From the NCBI GenBank assembly GCA_005882315.1, contig VBAR01000001.1:817736-881735 (forward strand): DNA of 64,000 nucleotides, given 5' to 3'. Below are positions 42,116 through 50,800 of the stretch, one piece after another. The DNA is from Bacteroidota bacterium (GTDB taxonomy: Bacteria > Bacteroidota > Bacteroidia > Chitinophagales > Chitinophagaceae). Under the pieces are notes generated by a model. That model was given only the letters and a program-made list of their open reading frames with translations, was not told the origin of the DNA and ran no database searches. Positions within the stretch are counted from its first letter, which is position 1. Every line of letters starts with the position of its first letter. Both the position numbers and the translations under genes were made by a program.

Positions 42116-44110
42116 TTAAACCCATGCACCACTTTCTTTCAGCAGGTTGATCAATTCATCCACCGCCACTTCACTATTTACATTTCGTTTCACAATTTCT
42201 TTTCCCCTATACAAAGTGATCTTACCCGGCCCGCTACCAACATAACCAAAATCAGCATCCGCCATTTCACCTGGACCATTCACTATACAACCCATGATAG
42301 CGATCTTCACTCCTTTCAGGTGATTAGTTACGGAACGAATTTTCGCTGTTGTTTCCTGCAGGTCGAATAAAGTTCGGCCGCAACTTGGACAACTAATATA
42401 TTCAGTTTTTGAAATTCGTGTACGTGTAGCTTGTAAAATACCGAAAGCTGTATTATTAATAAATTGTTCTGCACTTGTATTGGTAGAATAGTTTCGGCCG
42501 CTCGCATTTAATTGCTCAAAATTATTTGTTACAAGCTGATAGCTTTTCCCGGTCATGCCCAAACAAATTCCATCGCCCATTCCTTCTAAAAACAAGCCGC
42601 CGGTTTCAGTCGCAAAATGAATAAGATGTTCATCTGGTGTTTCCCAATTACTATCAGTAATATTAATAACAGGGTTGCGGATCTCGCTTTGCATCAATTC
42701 AGCATACATATTTCGTACCGACTGCATTGCATTTTTTTCTGTACTACTAAAACAAAGAACAACTGTTGGATCATTGGCGAATTTCTCCAGGTAAATTGAA
42801 ATACTATTTTCCTTTGTGCAATCAACCATCACAAAATTCATCACTTCACTTACTGTTTCTGCTGCTACATACCCGCTGTCCTCATAAATTGGGAAGTATT
42901 TTGTTTTATCAGCAGCCTGCATCCATGCGTCTGGATAAACGATTACTCTCAATGTTCCCGGCAATGCAAAATCTATTAACTGATTACCGGTAAAAATATA
43001 ATCAGCAGCAGAATCACTGATACTCCACTTGTCTAACGCTGGCTCGTAAGCATACCCAATACTTTGCAATGTGTCGGTTGTGATCTTTTTGACTTTACTT
43101 AGATCTGCAATTACAACAGGTACCTGCTTTCCACCAATATTATTAACCGAAAATGTTTCTCTTCGCTTGTATTCAAAAGGAGAGTAGGAAATCTTTGGTT
43201 TTGATTGCTTGTTGTTTACCGACTCTATACCCGTATATCTTTTCACTAAATCTCTGCATACCGGAATTTCCAGTTCGGGGTCTTCTGTCAATGAAACACG
43301 AATAGTATCTCCAAGGCCATCTTCTAGCAATGTACCAATACCAATTGCGCTTTTAATTCTTCCATCTTCTCCATCGCCTGCTTCTGTTACGCCAAGATGT
43401 AATGGATAACATTCGCCAAACTCATCAAACATTGTTTTTACAAGCAACCGGTATGCATGCACCATTACCTGCGGGTTGCTACTTTTCATACTCAGTACAA
43501 TATTATGATAGCTTTCAAGTCTTGCTATTCTTAAAAATTCCATTGCACTTTCCACCATACCAGCAGATGTATCACCAAAGCGGCTCATAATTCTATCACT
43601 TAGTGAACCATGATTAGTGCCAATACGCATAGCCGTTCCATACTCTTTACAGATTTTTACCAATGGAGTAAACCGTTCCCGGATACGATCTATTTCTTCT
43701 GCATATTCTGCATCAGAATATTCAATCAGTTCAAATTTTTTCTTGTCAACATAATTACCGGGGTTCACTCTTACTTTCTCAACTATTCTTGCTGCTATCT
43801 CTGCAGCGTTAGGTGTAAAATGGATATCGGCTACCAAAGGAGTATGATAACCTCTTTTATGCAGTTCATTTTTGATGTTCAGTAAATTTTCAGCTTCATT
43901 TTTTGATGGGGCTGTTATGCGAACCAATTCCGAGCCGGCTTCAATACAACGTATAGACTGTTCAACTGTTGCAATTGTATCCATTGTATCAGTTGTTGTC
44001 ATCGTCTGTACACGAATGGGATGATAATTACCGAGTAACAGATCGCCGATCCTTACCTCTCTTGTTTTAAGTCTTTTGTATTCCGATAATGACTCACAGT
44101 AATATTGCAT
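42116..44110 (-). CDS. ispG: 4-hydroxy-3-methylbut-2-enyl-diphosphate synthase, long form
   Basis: A 664-residue enzyme of the MEP isoprenoid pathway that reduces MEcPP to HMBPP. The N-terminal TIM barrel (VRIGDLLLGNYHPIRVQTMTTTDT, in part; PLVADIHFTPNAAEIAA) is separated from the iron-sulfur domain (ISCPSCGRTLFDL and MGCIVNGPGEMADADFG, with the three Cys and the Glu ligand) by about 250 residues of extra domain. This insert is characteristic of the Bacteroidota/Chlamydia/plant type, versus about 370 residues in E. coli. It probably heads an operon with YhhN and nadB. Confidence 0.95.
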   Translation of the reverse strand: MQYYCESLSEYKRLKTREVRIGDLLLGNYHPIRVQTMTTTDTMDTIATVEQSIRCIEAGSELVRITAPSKNEAENLLNIKNELHKRGYHTPLVADIHFTPNAAEIAARIVEKVRVNPGNYVDKKKFELIEYSDAEYAEEIDRIRERFTPLVKICKEYGTAMRIGTNHGSLSDRIMSRFGDTSAGMVESAMEFLRIARLESYHNIVLSMKSSNPQVMVHAYRLLVKTMFDEFGECYPLHLGVTEAGDGEDGRIKSAIGIGTLLEDGLGDTIRVSLTEDPELEIPVCRDLVKRYTGIESVNNKQSKPKISYSPFEYKRRETFSVNNIGGKQVPVVIADLSKVKKITTDTLQSIGYAYEPALDKWSISDSAADYIFTGNQLIDFALPGTLRVIVYPDAWMQAADKTKYFPIYEDSGYVAAETVSEVMNFVMVDCTKENSISIYLEKFANDPTVVLCFSSTEKNAMQSVRNMYAELMQSEIRNPVINITDSNWETPDEHLIHFATETGGLFLEGMGDGICLGMTGKSYQLVTNNFEQLNASGRNYSTNTSAEQFINNTAFGILQATRTRISKTEYISCPSCGRTLFDLQETTAKIRSVTNHLKGVKIAIMGCIVNGPGEMADADFGYVGSGPGKITLYRGKEIVKRNVNSEVAVDELINLLKESGAWV

Positions 44111-44190
44111 AAAATCGATGTGCGGATTTGTTGATTAGCCAATATGCGGATCGCTACATTGGTGAAAATTAACCACGCAACAAAGTTCGG

Positions 44191-44198
44191 CAAATGTA
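44191..44198 (-). promoter_or_regulatory. -7 promoter box for ispG
   Basis: On the minus strand the bases read TACATTTG, fitting TAnnTTTG, about 80 bp before the ispG start. The same octamer stands before the beta-lactamase gene. No -33 TTTG at the usual distance was seen. Confidence 0.4.
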
Positions 44199-44287
44199 CT
44201 CGATTGAAGGAAAGTTGTTGAATTAAGGAGGTAAATAACTAGGGATCAGATTGGATCGATCTGCATATGTACCAGCACATTCAAAAA

Positions 44288-44914
44288 CTACCAGTCCCTT
44301 GGGCTAGAGCCAGCTTCTTTCACTTTTTCGCTTTGCATACGCTGCTTTACTTCCTTTTCTTTTTGCTGAAGTAACTGCAGTTGCTTTTCTACGTCTTTAC
44401 GGTTCATTTTTGATTGCGGCTGCTTCTGCTGGTTTTGTTGTTGCTGTTGTTTCTTTTTGTTTTCCTTTTTTTGTTCTGGCTGTTTTTTCTTTTTCAGCTC
44501 TAGCAATGCTTTCTGCAAATTTTCCCTTGCCTGTTTATCTTCAGGATTTAAGCGGAGAGATTCTTTATAGGCCTCAATACTTTCTTCCAGTTTTTTTTCC
44601 TTGCTTAAAACAGCGCCAATATTATACCGGGCTGTTGCTTTTGAGTTATTATCATTGTCGCCGGTTGCTAGTTTTTCAAATTCCTTTTTTGCTTCCTCAT
44701 TTTTTTTCAACCGGTATTGCACACTCGCAAGATTGTTGATAGCTGTTTTATTGGATGGCTCTTTTTTAAGAGCTTCGGAAAATTCTTTTTCAGCTTCTTC
44801 AAATTTTTGCTGCTTATAAAACTCATTCCCTTTCCGGAGATGATCATCTGCCAACTGCGCCACAGCAGTAGATAGGATGCAAGAAACTATTGTTATAAAA
44901 AGAGATCGCTTCAT
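44288..44914 (-). CDS. TPR-repeat protein, BatC-like
   Basis: A 208-residue protein with a signal peptide (cut near AVAQ), then about three TPR units (residues about 24-125: DDHLRKGNEFYKQQKFEEAEKEF, NKTAINNLASVQYRLKKNEEAKKEF, ARYNIGAVLSKEKKLEESIEAYKESLRLNPEDKQARENL; each in part). The C-terminal part is Gln/Lys-rich coiled coil. In Bat operons of Bacteroidota BatC pairs with VWA proteins BatA/BatB. It overlaps the VWA gene by ATGA. Confidence 0.82.
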   Translation of the reverse strand: MKRSLFITIVSCILSTAVAQLADDHLRKGNEFYKQQKFEEAEKEFSEALKKEPSNKTAINNLASVQYRLKKNEEAKKEFEKLATGDNDNNSKATARYNIGAVLSKEKKLEESIEAYKESLRLNPEDKQARENLQKALLELKKKKQPEQKKENKKKQQQQQNQQKQPQSKMNRKDVEKQLQLLQQKEKEVKQRMQSEKVKEAGSSPRDW

Positions 44915-45912
44915 CTTAATTTACTTTTTATCTCCTGAATAAAAAATTCTGCCAGTAGCAATAAAAACATGGCAGCAGCAAACCATTGAAAGAAAGTTTT
45001 ATAATCAAGCAATGAATTATCGTCAAACGATTTTTTTTCGATCTGCGAAAATTGCTTTAATAATATCGCAATTGTCTCATCACTTCCCTGCAGGCGATGA
45101 TAAACACCATTGGTAGCAATAGCGATCTGCCTGAGTGCTTCCTCATTTAATTTTGATATAACCACATTTCCTGCTTCATCTTTTTTTGTTTCACCGGTTA
45201 CAGGTTCAATAAGAGTTGTTCCTTCAGGTGAACCAATACCTATTGTATTTATCATTACTCCCTGTTCAGCCATTTCACCGGCTGTCTTCAATGCCTCAGC
45301 ATCCTGGTCCTCACCATCACTGATAAGCACAATCGACTTAAACCGTTTTTCTTTGTTGTTAAATGCCATCGATCCCATCCGCATTGCTTCGCTAAGTACA
45401 GTACCTTGTTGTGGCACCGAACCAGGTCCTGCTGCTGCAACAAATAACTTAGCTGCATTATGATCCGTTGTTAACGGCATCTGTAAATAAGCTTTGCCTG
45501 CAAACATTACTAACCCGATCCGGTCATTTGGCATTTGGTTCATAAGATTAAGCACCAATTGCTTTGCACGTTCAAGACGACTTGGCTGAAGATCCTGTGC
45601 CAACATGCTTTTACTTACATCCAATGCGATCACAACATCAATACCTTTTCTTGTAATGCTTTCATCCGCTCCTGCTTTTTGTGGATTCATTACAGCAATT
45701 ACTCCTGCGGCAAATGCTGCCGTGAGACAAAAAAATTTCAATTTGAATTTTAATGGAGAAAAGTTCCGGATGAGATGGTTAACAAGATTTTTATCGCCGA
45801 TTCTCTTTTTAACTTGTTTTTTCCATACAAGTAATAAGACAAACAGCAATAGAAATATGCCAATTGCTCCGAACAGCCAAACAAATTCTTTATGTTGAAA
45901 GATGAAATTCAA
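44911..45912 (-). CDS. VWA-domain membrane protein, BatA/BatB-like
   Basis: A 333-residue protein with two N-terminal membrane helices (about residues 10-30 and 58-76), a von Willebrand A domain and a C-terminal membrane helix (FFQWFAAAMFLLLLAEFFI). The metal-ion site motif is DVSKS (VVIALDVSKSMLAQDLQPSRLERAKQ, in part), followed by Thr and Asp positions (PLTTDHNAAKLF, ISDGEDQD). The Bat system is linked to aerotolerance and envelope stress. Only this VWA gene and the TPR gene are present; no moxR ATPase or second VWA gene lies next to them. Confidence 0.88.
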   Translation of the reverse strand: MNFIFQHKEFVWLFGAIGIFLLLFVLLLVWKKQVKKRIGDKNLVNHLIRNFSPLKFKLKFFCLTAAFAAGVIAVMNPQKAGADESITRKGIDVVIALDVSKSMLAQDLQPSRLERAKQLVLNLMNQMPNDRIGLVMFAGKAYLQMPLTTDHNAAKLFVAAAGPGSVPQQGTVLSEAMRMGSMAFNNKEKRFKSIVLISDGEDQDAEALKTAGEMAEQGVMINTIGIGSPEGTTLIEPVTGETKKDEAGNVVISKLNEEALRQIAIATNGVYHRLQGSDETIAILLKQFSQIEKKSFDDNSLLDYKTFFQWFAAAMFLLLLAEFFIQEIKSKLR

Positions 45913-45960
45913 AACCAGTTTTAAAATTAATTGCAGTAAGAGGGCAAATATTAAACCAGA

Positions 45961-46803
45961 CTACTTCATAGCGCTTAAATAACCCAGGCTTTTTAGTATA
46001 TCAATCAGCATTTTCTTACGTACTGTTACCATATCAAAATCAGGATTAGACGATTCCAGGTTCAGTACAAAAAAATGAGGATGACCATCTTCCTCTATCC
46101 AGCCAACGACCCAACCAAGATGATTTCCATTTTCTGTTTTGCCCCAACCTGTTTTATAGGCCAGCGTATAGCTGGTATTTTGCTCCCAGGTCATGGCCCG
46201 TTTTACCATATCCTCGTAGGTACTGAAAAAAGGAAGTTGATGGAAGTATAATTTTTTTACGAGGCCCTGTTGCTCAGCCGGTGAAATTTTTAAAGAATTA
46301 TCGAGCCAGAAAGTATCAATAGCTGTTCTTATTTTGTAAGCAGTATCTTTTACTCCTGCTGCATACCCAATTGCATCCAGCCATCTTTCCATACTATCTT
46401 TTCCAATGCGACGGGCTACTTCCTGGTAGTAAGGCACCGATGAAACTCTGAAAGCATCATACATGGTTAAGTCCTGATTCCATTCTTTAACAGGCCTTTC
46501 AACTCCATCCCATTTTATTATCATACTATCATCTGTTATTTTACCAGTTTGCAAACCGATAAGTGAGTTAACAATTTTAAAAGTAGAAGCAGGTAAATAA
46601 TTACTGTCGCGGTAGCGGGCAAGATTATAAACAGTAATAATTCCGGTGCCGTTGTTAAGCGATGCAAAACACCCGGTCACATTATTTTCATCAAAATACT
46701 TTTTAAGCGAATTGTCAACCTTTACATTGCTCCGGTTACAGGAAACGAACAATAAAACACTAAATAAAATTAACAGGCTGTTCCTTTGAGCAGTTCTCTT
46801 CAT
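45961..46803 (-). CDS. class D (OXA-type) beta-lactamase, lipoprotein
   Basis: A 280-residue lipoprotein (signal ending LLFVSC, Cys22) with class D motifs: S73-T-F-K76, SSVPYYQEVARRIG (the S-x-V motif) and YKTGWGKT (the KTG motif). The usual YGN is represented by YAAG. TFWLDNSLKISPAEQ fits the omega-loop region. It would hydrolyse beta-lactams in the periplasm; the spectrum cannot be told from sequence. Base composition looks like that of its neighbours and no mobile element is adjacent, so it is probably an intrinsic gene. It lies 48 bp upstream of the VWA gene on the same strand. Confidence 0.9.
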   Translation of the reverse strand: MKRTAQRNSLLILFSVLLFVSCNRSNVKVDNSLKKYFDENNVTGCFASLNNGTGIITVYNLARYRDSNYLPASTFKIVNSLIGLQTGKITDDSMIIKWDGVERPVKEWNQDLTMYDAFRVSSVPYYQEVARRIGKDSMERWLDAIGYAAGVKDTAYKIRTAIDTFWLDNSLKISPAEQQGLVKKLYFHQLPFFSTYEDMVKRAMTWEQNTSYTLAYKTGWGKTENGNHLGWVVGWIEEDGHPHFFVLNLESSNPDFDMVTVRKKMLIDILKSLGYLSAMK

Positions 46804-46820
46804 TACAATTGAATTTCCGG

Positions 46821-46828
46821 CAAATGTA
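46821..46828 (-). promoter_or_regulatory. -7 promoter box for the beta-lactamase gene
   Basis: TACATTTG on the minus strand, 18 bp before the ATG, fits TAnnTTTG. The leader would be very short. No -33 TTTG was found. Confidence 0.4.
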
Positions 46829-46879
46829 CAGGCATTATTCTTTGTGGAGAATTGCTTTCTGGTAAGTTCTTGTCCGGTA

Positions 46880-46906
46880 AAAAAAAATCCCCCGCATGCG
46901 GAGGAT
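46880..46906 (-). terminator. intrinsic terminator of the small lipoprotein gene
   Basis: On the minus strand ATCCTCCGCA (46906-46897) pairs with TGCGGGGGAT (46896-46887, one G-U pair) with almost no loop, and a run of Ts follows. It lies just after the 42-residue lipoprotein gene. Confidence 0.8.
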
Positions 46907-46928
46907 TGATCAAGGTTTTAAATAAAGC

Positions 46929-47057
46929 TCAAAGATAAATCCCATTTTTAGTTTTATAATGGCGTACACCTTGACAATCTCTTTTACTGGCTGAACAGGA
47001 TGACAACATAGCTACCACCACTGCTCCAAGGGCTAAGGACAAAAAAAATTTTTTCAT
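46929..47057 (-). CDS. very small lipoprotein
   Basis: A 42-residue protein starting MKKFFLSLALGAVVVAMLSSC, a clean lipoprotein signal with Cys at about residue 21. The mature part is only about 22 residues (SASKRDCQGVRHYKTKN and a few more). A longer frame to 47132 adds 25 residues without homology and is rejected. A strong terminator follows, which supports a real gene. Small lipoproteins like this are common in Chitinophagaceae; function unknown. Confidence 0.65.
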   Translation of the reverse strand: MKKFFLSLALGAVVVAMLSSCSASKRDCQGVRHYKTKNGIYL

Positions 47058-47068
47058 TAAATACGAAT

Positions 47069-47089
47069 TCGGGTTAACAATCGGGTTAA
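47069..47089. repeat. direct repeat upstream of the small lipoprotein
   Basis: TCGGGTTAA occurs twice (47069-47077, 47081-47089) directly upstream of the lipoprotein start. It could be a regulator site, or chance. The rest of the gap up to 47330 shows no gene. Confidence 0.3.
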
Positions 47090-47330
47090 GTGGTAATTTC
47101 AAAAGGGAAATTGGTAGAGTTGAATCATGCAATGAGAGAACGAAAATAATGCCAGCATCTTGTTTTTCATAATCATCATCAAAGAATTTTTAAACTTTTA
47201 TGATTGCAGTGGTAATCGTAAAAGTCCGAATATGGCCTTCAATCATTTAAGTCAAATGATATTATGAATGTGAGATTTACTATACTCTTCAACAACGGCA
47301 TTAATGTTCTTAATTGGCATTATTTGCATT

Positions 47331-48518
47331 TTACTTAAGCACTCCTAACTCTTTTCCCACTTTTGTAAACCCTTTAATAGCTTTATCAAGATGAGCTTGT
47401 TCGTGCGCAGCACTTAACTGCACTCTTATTCTTGCCTGTCCTTTTGCTACTACAGGAAAGAAGAATCCAATAACATAAATTCCTTCATCTAATAATTTAG
47501 CAGCAAAATTTTGTGCAAGTACTGCATCATAAAGCATGATAGGAACGATTGGATGCTCGCCGGGTTTTATGTCAAAACCTGCTTCAGTCATTTTGGTGCG
47601 GAAATATTTTGTGTTGAACTCAAGCTTATCTCTCAACTCTGTAGTTTGAGTAAGCATTTCGAGTACAGCAATAGATGCGCCTGTAATAGATGGCGCCAAT
47701 GTATTTGAAAAAAGATACGGCCTTGATTTCTGTCTTAGCATATCTATTATTTCTTTACGTCCGGAAGTAAATCCGCCACTTGCGCCACCTAATGCTTTTC
47801 CCAATGTGCCGGTAATAATATCTATTCTTCCCATCACGCCACGGTATTCATGAGTACCCCTTCCTGTTTTACCTAAAAATCCTGATGAATGACATTCATC
47901 GATCATTACTATTGCATCATATTTATCTGCGAGATCGCAGATCTTATCTAATTGTGCGATAGTTCCATCCATACTAAAACTGCCATCTGTAACAATAATA
48001 CGGTTGCGAAGTTTCTGTGTTTCTGCCAGTTTCATTTCAAGATCAGCCATATTATTGTGCTCATAGCGGTAGCGCTGAGCTTTACATAAGCGAACCCCAT
48101 CAATTATTGAAGCATGGTTTAATGCATCAGAAATGATCGCATCCTCCTCACCCAGCAATGGTTCAAATACACCACCATTAGCATCAAATGCTGCGGCATA
48201 TAAAATAGTATCCTCCGTTCCCAAAAACTCAGACAGCTTTTTTTCTAATGTCTTATGAATATCCTGCGTACCGCAGATAAACCGGACGCTGCTCATACCA
48301 TAGCCATGTGAATCAATGGCCTTCTGCGCTGCTGCAATCACTTTCGGATGTGATGACAAGCCAAGATAATTATTAGCACAAAAATTCAGTACCGTTTTCC
48401 CATTTACTGTTATTTCTGCCCCTTGTGGACTGGTTATTATTCGTTCTGTTTTATACAAACCCGAAGCTTTAATTTCCTCAACTTCTGCTGCAATTCGTTT
48501 TACAAGATTCTCATTCAT
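47331..48518 (-). CDS. kbl: glycine C-acetyltransferase (KBL)
   Basis: A 395-residue PLP enzyme. The start at 48518 gives the standard N-terminus [17 protein letters not shown]; the longer frame to 48698 has no family similarity. [26 protein letters not shown] (in part), [15 protein letters not shown] and [16 protein letters not shown] are typical, and the PLP lysine lies in [14 protein letters not shown]. It cleaves 2-amino-3-ketobutyrate with CoA to glycine and acetyl-CoA in threonine degradation. The partner threonine dehydrogenase gene is not in view. Confidence 0.95.
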   Translation of the reverse strand: MNENLVKRIAAEVEEIKASGLYKTERIITSPQGAEITVNGKTVLNFCANNYLGLSSHPKVIAAAQKAIDSHGYGMSSVRFICGTQDIHKTLEKKLSEFLGTEDTILYAAAFDANGGVFEPLLGEEDAIISDALNHASIIDGVRLCKAQRYRYEHNNMADLEMKLAETQKLRNRIIVTDGSFSMDGTIAQLDKICDLADKYDAIVMIDECHSSGFLGKTGRGTHEYRGVMGRIDIITGTLGKALGGASGGFTSGRKEIIDMLRQKSRPYLFSNTLAPSITGASIAVLEMLTQTTELRDKLEFNTKYFRTKMTEAGFDIKPGEHPIVPIMLYDAVLAQNFAAKLLDEGIYVIGFFFPVVAKGQARIRVQLSAAHEQAHLDKAIKGFTKVGKELGVLK

Positions 48519-48843
48519 AACTGTCAATATTTGGCGACAAATATAAAGGAAGGATACTGGTTGCTGGATGCCGGATACTGGATATTGAGATATTATGATA
48601 TTGGCAGAACTTGTACAGTTATAATTTTCTGACTTCTGGTCAAAAATTGCTGACTGGGTTTTACAATTCACACCGGGTTTTCCGCATTTCGTCGTCAAAA
48701 AGGCACGTCACGCCAAAAACTGATTGCACGACGCCAACAGATACTTTAGATTTGTTGTAACAAAATATTCAGACCGGTCGTCATATTTTTCGAAACTGAT
48801 TAAAAACCATTAACCAACCCTGTTCGGGCAAAAATCAAGGCTC
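48519..48843. other. intergenic region with a degenerate CTGGATA repeat and kbl promoter
   Basis: About 325 bp between divergent genes. Close to kbl is CAAATATA (48538-48545; TATATTTG on the minus strand), a -7 box. Next come two copies of GGATACTGG (48552-48560, 48573-48581) inside a run of CTGGATA/CTGGATG-like units. The rest holds no ORF of note and no clear hairpin. Confidence 0.5.
48538..48545 (-). promoter_or_regulatory. -7 promoter box for kbl
   Basis: TATATTTG on the minus strand, 20 bp before the kbl ATG, matches TAnnTTTG. The same octamer stands before the UpxY-like gene. Confidence 0.45.
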
Positions 48844-49047
48844 ATGAAGAAGAAAAACATCATTTTAGTAGCAACAGCACTTATTATAGGCTCTGGCCTT
48901 TTATTCGCTTTTAGAACAGGCAATAAAACGAACTCAACTTGCACAGAATCAACGGAGAAATGCTGTGAGAAGAAGAAAGGAGAAGCCCCCGGCGGTATGC
49001 TTTGGGAGTCACTTTCCAGCCAATTTTTTACATCATCAGGCTCCTGA
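48844..49047 (+). CDS. small signal-anchored or secreted protein
   Basis: A 67-residue protein with an N-terminal hydrophobic stretch (KNIILVATALIIGSGLLFAF) that is a signal or anchor. It is followed by a Cys-containing segment (STCTESTEKCCEKKKGE) and MLWESLSSQFFTSSGS. A terminator follows about 40 bp later, and the ECF sigma factor gene comes next. The three Cys could bind a metal or form disulfides. No family with known function is recognised. Confidence 0.6.
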   Translation: MKKKNIILVATALIIGSGLLFAFRTGNKTNSTCTESTEKCCEKKKGEAPGGMLWESLSSQFFTSSGS

Positions 49048-49089
49048 AAAAATAAATTACCGGAAAAATTGAACCGGATTGTAACTTTT

Positions 49090-49125
49090 AAATCCCTTTT
49101 ACGTAACACTGAAAGGGATTTTGTT
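49090..49125 (+). terminator. intrinsic terminator after the small Cys-containing protein
   Basis: AAATCCCTTT (49090-49099) pairs with AAAGGGATTT (49112-49121), with a 12-base loop and a TTTG-rich tail. Confidence 0.7.
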
Positions 49126-49196
49126 TACGAGGATGACAGTAACCCAGTTAACAACTAATTTTACCACACAGATCCCAAAAATCGCTTTCGCTGTTT

Positions 49197-49682
49197 ATGA
49201 CTGAAAAAGAGTACAATGAATGTGTAAACCAGTATGCAGATAATGTGTACCGTTTCATCCTGAAAAATCTCAGGCATGAAGAAGATGCAAGGGATGTTGT
49301 GCAGACCGCATTTGAAAAAATGTGGCGTAATCGTGAGGACGTGGACAATGCGAAATGTAAATCATACCTGTTCACCGTGGCTTACCACCAGATGATCGAT
49401 CATATAAGAAAAGTGAAACGCATAAGCCTGAAAGAAGATTTTAGCGATGACAGCCGGGTACAGCATATGCCGGCGCACAACCTGAAGAAGACATTGGAAG
49501 AAGCATTGGCAAGATTGAGTGAGACCCAACGTTCGCTGGTGATGCTGAAAGATTATGAAGGATACAGCTACGAAGAAATAGGGAAAATAACAGGATTGAA
49601 TGAAAGCCAGGTAAAAGTGTATTTGCACAGGGCAAGGGTACAATTGAAAAATTATTTAGTGAAACTTGAAAACGTGATATAA
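49197..49682 (+). CDS. ECF-type RNA polymerase sigma factor
   Basis: A 161-residue sigma-70 family protein with regions 2 and 4 only. Region 2: YNECVNQYADNVYRFILKN and DARDVVQTAFEKMWRNREDVDNAKCKSYLFTVAYHQMIDHIRK (in part). Region 4: LARLSETQRSLVMLKDYEGYSYEEIGKITGLNESQVKVYLHRAR (in part). It is followed at once by an anti-sigma-like gene and an outer-membrane protein, the usual layout of an envelope-stress unit. Target promoters are unknown. Confidence 0.93.
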   Translation: MTEKEYNECVNQYADNVYRFILKNLRHEEDARDVVQTAFEKMWRNREDVDNAKCKSYLFTVAYHQMIDHIRKVKRISLKEDFSDDSRVQHMPAHNLKKTLEEALARLSETQRSLVMLKDYEGYSYEEIGKITGLNESQVKVYLHRARVQLKNYLVKLENVI

Positions 49683-49688
49683 CAAAGA

Positions 49689-50774
49689 ATGAAAATTAAC
49701 CGCCATAATTACGAAGAGTATTTTATCCTGTATGCGGATAATGAACTCAGCAGCGATGATCGCCGCATGGTGGAAGAATTTGCCAATCTTAACCCTGACC
49801 TGAAAGACGAACTGGATACTTATCTCAGCACAGTTTTATTACCAGATGCATTTGTTGGTTTTGAAAATAAGGAAGAACTGCACCGGTATGATGAATCATT
49901 GATCTTTTATATAGATAATGAAATGCCTGCTGCAGAAAAATCAGGATTTGAAAAACTGGTTAACGCTACTCCTTTTTTACAAAATGAACTTGAATTATAC
50001 CGCAAAACAAAACTGCAACCTGAAACAAATATTGTTTTTGAAAACAAATCTGTTCTTTACCGCAGTACAGAAAGAAAAGTAGTGAGAATGACATGGGTAA
50101 GGTGGGCAGCAGCGGCTGTTATTTTGTTGGCTGTTTCAATTACTGCTGTAACTGTTCTTAATAAACCTGGAAAAACTGATTCAATCGCTCAAGGTAGGGA
50201 TCAGAAAAATTCTGCTACACAAACAAAAGATGTTGCAAAAAGTAGCAATGTTAATGAAGAATCTGAAGCTCCTGCACCTGCAGATAACAGCAAGAAAGAT
50301 GATACTGAGGATTTGAATACGCAAAACAGCGCTGCAAAGAATGGTGATAAGCAAAAAGCTGACAGTAAATCAGTCCCAGTTATAATTCCGAATGAAAAGA
50401 AAGATATGATTGCAAATAACAATCAAAAAACATCATCTGATAATTTACCTGGTACAGAAAGCAATCCCTCTATCAAATCATCTAATAAAGATTTTGCTAG
50501 CTCCCCAGTAGATAAACAAAATAATGTTAAGGACTCATACATTGCCTCAGTCGATGTAACAAAACTGAAAGCTTCTTCGTACAATAGTACAGAAGGTTCG
50601 CAAATAGACGACTATCCGAGAACAATAGATCCGGATGAAGAAGGTGGTCAAAACAAAAAATCCCGTGGCTTGTTCCGGAAAATCACTCGGGTATTTGAAA
50701 TGAACACCGGCATCAAAGCAACTACAGATGATGACAAGTTGCATATTGCAGCCTTCACCGTTAAACTCAAATAA
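49689..50774 (+). CDS. anti-sigma-like membrane protein with duplicated N-terminal module
   Basis: A 361-residue protein with one membrane helix (about residues 138-159, WAAAAVILLAVSITAVTVL). The cytoplasmic N-terminus holds two copies of a module of about 60 residues: YADNELSSDDRRMVEEF ... FENKEELHR and YIDNEMPAAEKSGFEKL ... FENKSVLYR, each like the zinc-free anti-sigma helices. The outside part is a Ser/Asn/Lys-rich low-complexity linker, ending in a short basic segment KKSRGLFRKITRVFEM and a folded tail. Directly downstream of the sigma gene (6 bp), it is the likely anti-sigma factor. Confidence 0.75.
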   Translation: MKINRHNYEEYFILYADNELSSDDRRMVEEFANLNPDLKDELDTYLSTVLLPDAFVGFENKEELHRYDESLIFYIDNEMPAAEKSGFEKLVNATPFLQNELELYRKTKLQPETNIVFENKSVLYRSTERKVVRMTWVRWAAAAVILLAVSITAVTVLNKPGKTDSIAQGRDQKNSATQTKDVAKSSNVNEESEAPAPADNSKKDDTEDLNTQNSAAKNGDKQKADSKSVPVIIPNEKKDMIANNNQKTSSDNLPGTESNPSIKSSNKDFASSPVDKQNNVKDSYIASVDVTKLKASSYNSTEGSQIDDYPRTIDPDEEGGQNKKSRGLFRKITRVFEMNTGIKATTDDDKLHIAAFTVKLK

Positions 50775-50800
50775 TTAATTCTCTAAAACAGGAAATGATC

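Noticed and set aside
44220-44275. Palindrome CAGAT-N7-ATCTG between ispG and the TPR gene
   Set aside because: Short arms, no T-run and no link to a promoter; probably chance.
45961-46803. Acquired resistance gene on a mobile element
   Set aside because: No transposase, integron site or change in base composition was noticed around it; the lipoprotein signal is of local type.
48810-49109. Minus-strand ORF of 99 residues opposite the small Cys-containing protein
   Set aside because: The plus-strand frame has a signal-like start and a terminator; the minus-strand frame has no such support and looks like a shadow.
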